NCBI RefSeq assembly: GCF_964019385.1
Contig: NC_088643.1
Span: 77,701,626-77,765,625 of the forward strand
DNA length: 64,000 bases
DNA from: Sycon ciliatum
Lineage: Eukaryota > Porifera > Calcarea > Leucosolenida > Sycettidae
Reading direction: 5' to 3'
Under the pieces are notes generated by a model. That model worked only from the letters and a program-made list of their open reading frames with translations. It did not search any database and was not told the origin of the DNA. This document shows, piece after piece, positions 60,969 to 64,000 of the stretch (the first letter of the stretch is position 1; every line of letters begins with the position of its first letter). Both the position numbers and the translations under genes were made by a program.

Positions 60969-62750
60969 TTAGAACAATTGTTTTGTTTTGCGAAAGAAGA
61001 CCATAGCATCAGTGTTCTGGAATGATTCTTCTAGAATAGTTCTAAGACTATTGCGAACAAAGTGTGGGTGATAAGATGTAACAAATGTAACCTTATTACC
61101 AATGTTCTTCTCCTTCTTCTTCTTTGCTGGTGGCAAAGATGGCTTGGCGTCGACGTTACTAAAGACGGCGGCCAGGAAGTCAGGAGGATAACCACGTAGT
61201 CGTAGTCTAGACCAAAAACGCTTACGAATAGACACAATATCAATCAGCAGAGAATTGGTTCTATTGTAGCGGTGAAGTTCAGCCAGAATAAATGAACGTA
61301 GATTTGATCTAGGGTGGTCCGACTTGAATGGTATATACAAATACGCATTCCTAGGTTTTTGATGTGTGCGATACATGAGAATGCAAACATTGTCTGTGAT
61401 GGATCTATATATTTCTAAGTCTAGAAATATGCACTCATGACTGGGAACAGTCCAAGTAAGGTTGATATCAACTAGATCACTATATAGACTAAGTTTGACA
61501 TTTTCTAAGCAAAGGTTTTCGTCGATAACTAGGAAAACATCATCAATGAATCTAGTAAACAAGTAAATAGATTCTTTGAAAAGGCTTAGTGTTTTTCTTT
61601 CATGAATGAAGAGAAAAGCGTTTGCTACGTTTACGGCCATTGGTGTACCCATGGCCATTCCATGAACTTGGTGGTAAATGGAGTCCTCAAAGTTAAAATA
61701 GTTATTCTCGAGAACAAAGGTAATGAGATCTACTAGTAACTGTCTGAGAGGGTGATCAATTTCACTAAGGAGCTGATCGATAGTAGCAATGGTATCGTGC
61801 CAACACATGTTAGTATAAAGACTGACAACGTCTGCAGTGACTAATTTACTGTTTGTAGGGAAATTAGTTGAAGCAAGCAGTGATACGAAACTATTGGTAT
61901 CTGCTAGGACTGTAGATGTGGTTGCTTTATTGATGATAGATTTTAAGTGGAAATCTACAAAACGTGAGGCAGGGGAGGTGCAGTATCCAATGCATGACAC
62001 TATAGGTCTACCTGGTACTTTACCTGCGATAAGATTTTTATGAATCTTTGGCAAAATGTAGAATTTAGCTGGCTTAAAAGGAAAACAGCTAAATAATGCT
62101 TTAGTATCTCTAGTTGTGAGTGTGGCAGAATGCTTGTTGCAAATAGAGGAAAGCTTATCTGAGATCTCAACGTGTAAAGTATCGGAAGAAGTAATGTTGT
62201 TATAGAACTTCTTATCTGACAATTGCCTAATACATTCGGCTGAGTAGTCTTCGCTATTCAGAACAACCGTGCCAAGGTTTTTGTCTGCATTGCAAATAGT
62301 GATGTCAGAGCGGTTATTGAGTGACTGATAAGCTAATTGTTCTCCAGGGGTGAGATTTCTTTTCCGTTTACTAGTGAATTGTGCAGCATTTACGCCGGCA
62401 AGCAATCTGGATTTGAAATCGAGTAAAGAATGTTCAATGTGAGGAAAGGCTAGAGGAGGTGTTTTCTCCGAAGGGAGATGAAAACCCGGAATGTATTGAT
62501 TGTGAGACACTGCAGGCCTTATTCTATCAAATAGGTCATTCCATCTAGCTCTATTCGTTAAGCTCTTTACATCCTGAAGTAATGAAGTTAAAGGAGGTAA
62601 ACGTGTTGTGGGTCTAAAACTTGAGCCATAACCGAGAACCTGCTTCTCAATAGAGGAGAAAGTGAATCGAGAATAATTGTGAAAACCAGAGTTTAAAACG
62701 AAAGTAAAGTGATCTTTGAATTTTAAATTCCAAATGAATTTGAATCTCAA
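60969..62750 (-). CDS. Penelope-like reverse transcriptase without endonuclease (ORF2)
   Basis: 593 codons counted from a TTG; the frame stays open upstream into ORF1, and the first in-frame ATG is only at codon 315. RT motifs in order: ADKNLGTVVL (155-164), LPKIHK (233-238), GRPIVS (247-252), TADVVSLYTNM with catalytic Asp 307, GMAMGTPMA (364-372), RFIDDVFLV with Asp 403-404. A thumb-like region and a basic PPAKKKKEKN stretch follow, and the protein stops at VFFRKTKQLF. In Penelope elements a GIY-YIG nuclease would come next; only about 165 bases separate the stop from the pLTR, so it is absent. The enzyme would copy element RNA in the nucleus, priming from free 3' ends if no nuclease is supplied. 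Translation probably needs a -1 frameshift from ORF1. Confidence 0.88.
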   Translation of the reverse strand: MRFKFIWNLKFKDHFTFVLNSGFHNYSRFTFSSIEKQVLGYGSSFRPTTRLPPLTSLLQDVKSLTNRARWNDLFDRIRPAVSHNQYIPGFHLPSEKTPPLAFPHIEHSLLDFKSRLLAGVNAAQFTSKRKRNLTPGEQLAYQSLNNRSDITICNADKNLGTVVLNSEDYSAECIRQLSDKKFYNNITSSDTLHVEISDKLSSICNKHSATLTTRDTKALFSCFPFKPAKFYILPKIHKNLIAGKVPGRPIVSCIGYCTSPASRFVDFHLKSIINKATTSTVLADTNSFVSLLASTNFPTNSKLVTADVVSLYTNMCWHDTIATIDQLLSEIDHPLRQLLVDLITFVLENNYFNFEDSIYHQVHGMAMGTPMAVNVANAFLFIHERKTLSLFKESIYLFTRFIDDVFLVIDENLCLENVKLSLYSDLVDINLTWTVPSHECIFLDLEIYRSITDNVCILMYRTHQKPRNAYLYIPFKSDHPRSNLRSFILAELHRYNRTNSLLIDIVSIRKRFWSRLRLRGYPPDFLAAVFSNVDAKPSLPPAKKKKEKNIGNKVTFVTSYHPHFVRNSLRTILEESFQNTDAMVFFRKTKQLF

Positions 62751-62755
62751 GTCCT

Positions 62756-63598
62756 TTACTGTCTTCTCTGATTTGGGGGGACAATTACCCTTCTGCCAGT
62801 CGATGCTTTCCCTTGCTGGTTTTTTGGCGGCAGTTTCGGCTTTGCTCTAGGCTTAGGCTTAGGCTTCTGCTTCTGCTGCTGCTGCTTGGACTTTGGCTGT
62901 GTCTTACGAAAGGCTGACTGCACTTCTCGCTTAACTAGTTGGCCAATCTCTTCTGCAGTGGGTGGTGCAACATCCATACTAATGACTTGTACTGTGGTCT
63001 CTTTGGCTTTGGCCCTTGTTAGAGATGCTCTAATACTTCTGGCTAGAGCTGATGCCTTCTTTAAACCAAGTAAGAAGTCGTATCGGTACATAATGCTGCT
63101 ACTGAACAGTGACATGTGCTTGTCTTCGCATAACTCGCTGACTAATTGGTCTAAGTTAGCTCTGGCCTCGACAATGCACTCATCAGCTCGCTTGATTTTT
63201 GCTTGGCAATTGATAACACAATCCTGGGCATAGACTGAACATTCTATAAGTCTTGCTTGTTCTGAAAGCTTGGAGTACTTCTTGACAAGAAAATCCTCGT
63301 AAACTCTCCCTTCAAGCTGGGCCTGCCATTTATCAACCTTCAAGCGGTTCTCACTAATGATCTTCTCGCTCGTAAGGAGCCTATCAACACACCATAGAAC
63401 GTACCGTTCGAGCTCGACGTCTGGGAGCGGGCTAGAGCCGGGTGTTGACGACGAGACGCACGTAGGCGTGTGGTGGGAGAAATCAGCTGGTTCTGCAGTT
63501 GCTGCCGAGTCGTCGTGTCGCTTGCGTTTAGCTGACGTTTCGGCAATAAGAGGATGTCCTGCGCCGAGTGTAGTACCTCGGCGGGTAGAATCTGTCAT
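62756..63598 (-). CDS. Penelope-like element ORF1 protein
   Basis: 280 codons from ATG 63598. The first 60 residues are Ser/Thr/Pro-rich with a KRKR patch that could be a nuclear signal. The middle (about 65-165) is charged and predicted helical, compatible with a coiled coil (VDKWQAQLEGRVYEDFLVKK). The last 60 residues are extremely basic with Lys-Pro repeats (KPKPKPRAKPKLPPKNQQ), suited to nucleic acid binding. No enzymatic motif. A chaperone or packaging role is inferred from the analogy with ORF1 proteins of other retroelements. Confidence 0.7.
   Translation of the reverse strand: MTDSTRRGTTLGAGHPLIAETSAKRKRHDDSAATAEPADFSHHTPTCVSSSTPGSSPLPDVELERYVLWCVDRLLTSEKIISENRLKVDKWQAQLEGRVYEDFLVKKYSKLSEQARLIECSVYAQDCVINCQAKIKRADECIVEARANLDQLVSELCEDKHMSLFSSSIMYRYDFLLGLKKASALARSIRASLTRAKAKETTVQVISMDVAPPTAEEIGQLVKREVQSAFRKTQPKSKQQQQKQKPKPKPRAKPKLPPKNQQGKASTGRRVIVPPNQRRQ
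62771..62777 (-). promoter_or_regulatory. candidate -1 ribosomal frameshift site
   Basis: The minus strand reads C CCA AAT in the ORF1 frame, the canonical X XXY YYZ pattern, five codons (CAG AGA AGA CAG TAA) before the ORF1 stop is reached. A -1 slip here moves ribosomes exactly into the ORF2 frame, which is open on both sides of the site. No obvious pseudoknot was worked out downstream. Confidence 0.6.
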
Positions 63599-63645
63599 TC
63601 TAGTAGCGGAAACTTAAACTTGAGGGAGACTTTAAGTGCTAAGAA

Positions 63646-64000
63646 CTGAAGAGGGAAACATCCCCGACACAAGTTGTTTCACAGAACACATATTTTTCGG
63701 TTTTACAAATCTTTTTAAAGGACTGACCGGTTTCGCTGTCTAAGGCAGCTCATCAGAGTGAAGAGAAATGTAAAAACACAACAGAATTTATGCAGGCGAG
63801 AGTGGCACTAAATTATACATGGATACAAGTAGGCCGCCAAAATGCTAGGGGCCCCAAGAGCATTGGGAGTTCCTAATTTGGAAGTGCTGCAATTCTGTTA
63901 TGACATATGTGTAATAATGTGGGCTTGAATTCCAATATGGATGAATGCTTATATGGAACATGCTTTGTAATTATGAACAAGTAGTATGTTGTACATGAAA
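63646..64000 (-). repeat. pLTR-like direct repeat, upstream copy (cut by window edge)
   Basis: Matches 60450-60804 over its whole visible length. It lies 47 bases upstream of the ORF1 start, so the promoter is presumably within it. Confidence 0.85.
63701..63775 (-). ncRNA. type I hammerhead ribozyme, upstream pLTR
   Basis: Identical to the motif at 60505-60579; cleavage expected between 63725 and 63724, about 127 bases before the ORF1 ATG, which would define the 5' end of the processed RNA. Confidence 0.85.

Larger units (their letters stand above)
60450..64000 (-). mobile_element. Penelope-like retroelement with direct terminal repeats
   Basis: A complete coding unit (ORF1 63598-62756, RT ORF2 62750-60969) lies between direct repeats that match base for base over the visible 355 bp (60450-60804 and 63646-64000). 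The right repeat is cut by the window edge. The RT has Penelope-type motifs, the repeats behave as pLTRs and both carry a hammerhead ribozyme. Intact frames and identical repeats suggest a recent insertion. Confidence 0.85.

Noticed and set aside
62838-62875. Telomere-like GCTTAG repeats inside the retroelement, tempting because endonuclease-free Penelope elements associate with telomeres
   Set aside because: They are out of register with TTAGGG and simply encode the Lys-Pro repeats at the basic C-terminus of ORF1.
1-64000. CRISPR arrays, operons, riboswitches or other prokaryotic systems
   Set aside because: Introns, LTR and Penelope elements show nuclear animal DNA; the only short regular repeat (42558-42648) has three spacer-less units.

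Overview
The window reads as nuclear DNA of an invertebrate animal. It has intron-rich protein genes with GT-AG splice sites, introns from about 100 bp to 3 kb, long GT/CT/CAA microsatellites and poly-G tracts, and a dense load of eukaryotic transposons. There are no operons, ribosome binding sites or CRISPR arrays. Gene content (CLC exchanger, COQ4, Pro-Tyr-rich annexin, NAXE) fits any metazoan. The frequent TACATGTA-like words and many short inverted-repeat elements suggest a marine, possibly early-branching animal, but I cannot name the species.

Layout from left to right. 1-3710: most of a Ty3/gypsy LTR retrotransposon on the minus strand (LTR, primer site, one gag-pol frame that runs off the left edge). 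3711-15128: no confident host gene; it holds a TTAA-flanked foldback element, a nested pair of MITEs, an hAT-like element, a palindromic MITE, microsatellites and a LINE tail fossil. 15141-33031 (+): a 21-exon gene for an 884-residue CLC-type Cl-/H+ exchanger with CBS domains, its introns full of MITEs. 33206-39172 (-): COQ4, six exons seen, first exon not found, tail to tail with the CLC gene. Its introns hold a second foldback element and a complete non-autonomous LTR element. 43392-55216 (+): a 15-exon annexin of about 588 residues with a long Pro/Gly/Tyr N-terminal region. 57538-60329 (-): NAXE, three exons, 273 residues. 60450-64000 (-): a Penelope-like retroelement bounded by identical direct repeats.

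The host genes are unrelated housekeeping functions: endolysosomal ion exchange, coenzyme Q synthesis, calcium-dependent membrane binding and repair of damaged NAD(P)H. They do not form a pathway. The most interesting system is the Penelope-like element at the right edge. Each terminal repeat carries a complete hammerhead ribozyme core on the sense strand. Its reverse transcriptase frame has no AUG for its first 314 codons but follows a canonical X XXY YYZ slippery heptamer (C CCA AAT) near the end of ORF1. It also lacks any GIY-YIG endonuclease. Together these point to an endonuclease-deficient element that translates its RT by -1 frameshifting and processes its RNA with a ribozyme. All exon models here were built by eye from splice sites, reading phase and remembered family motifs.
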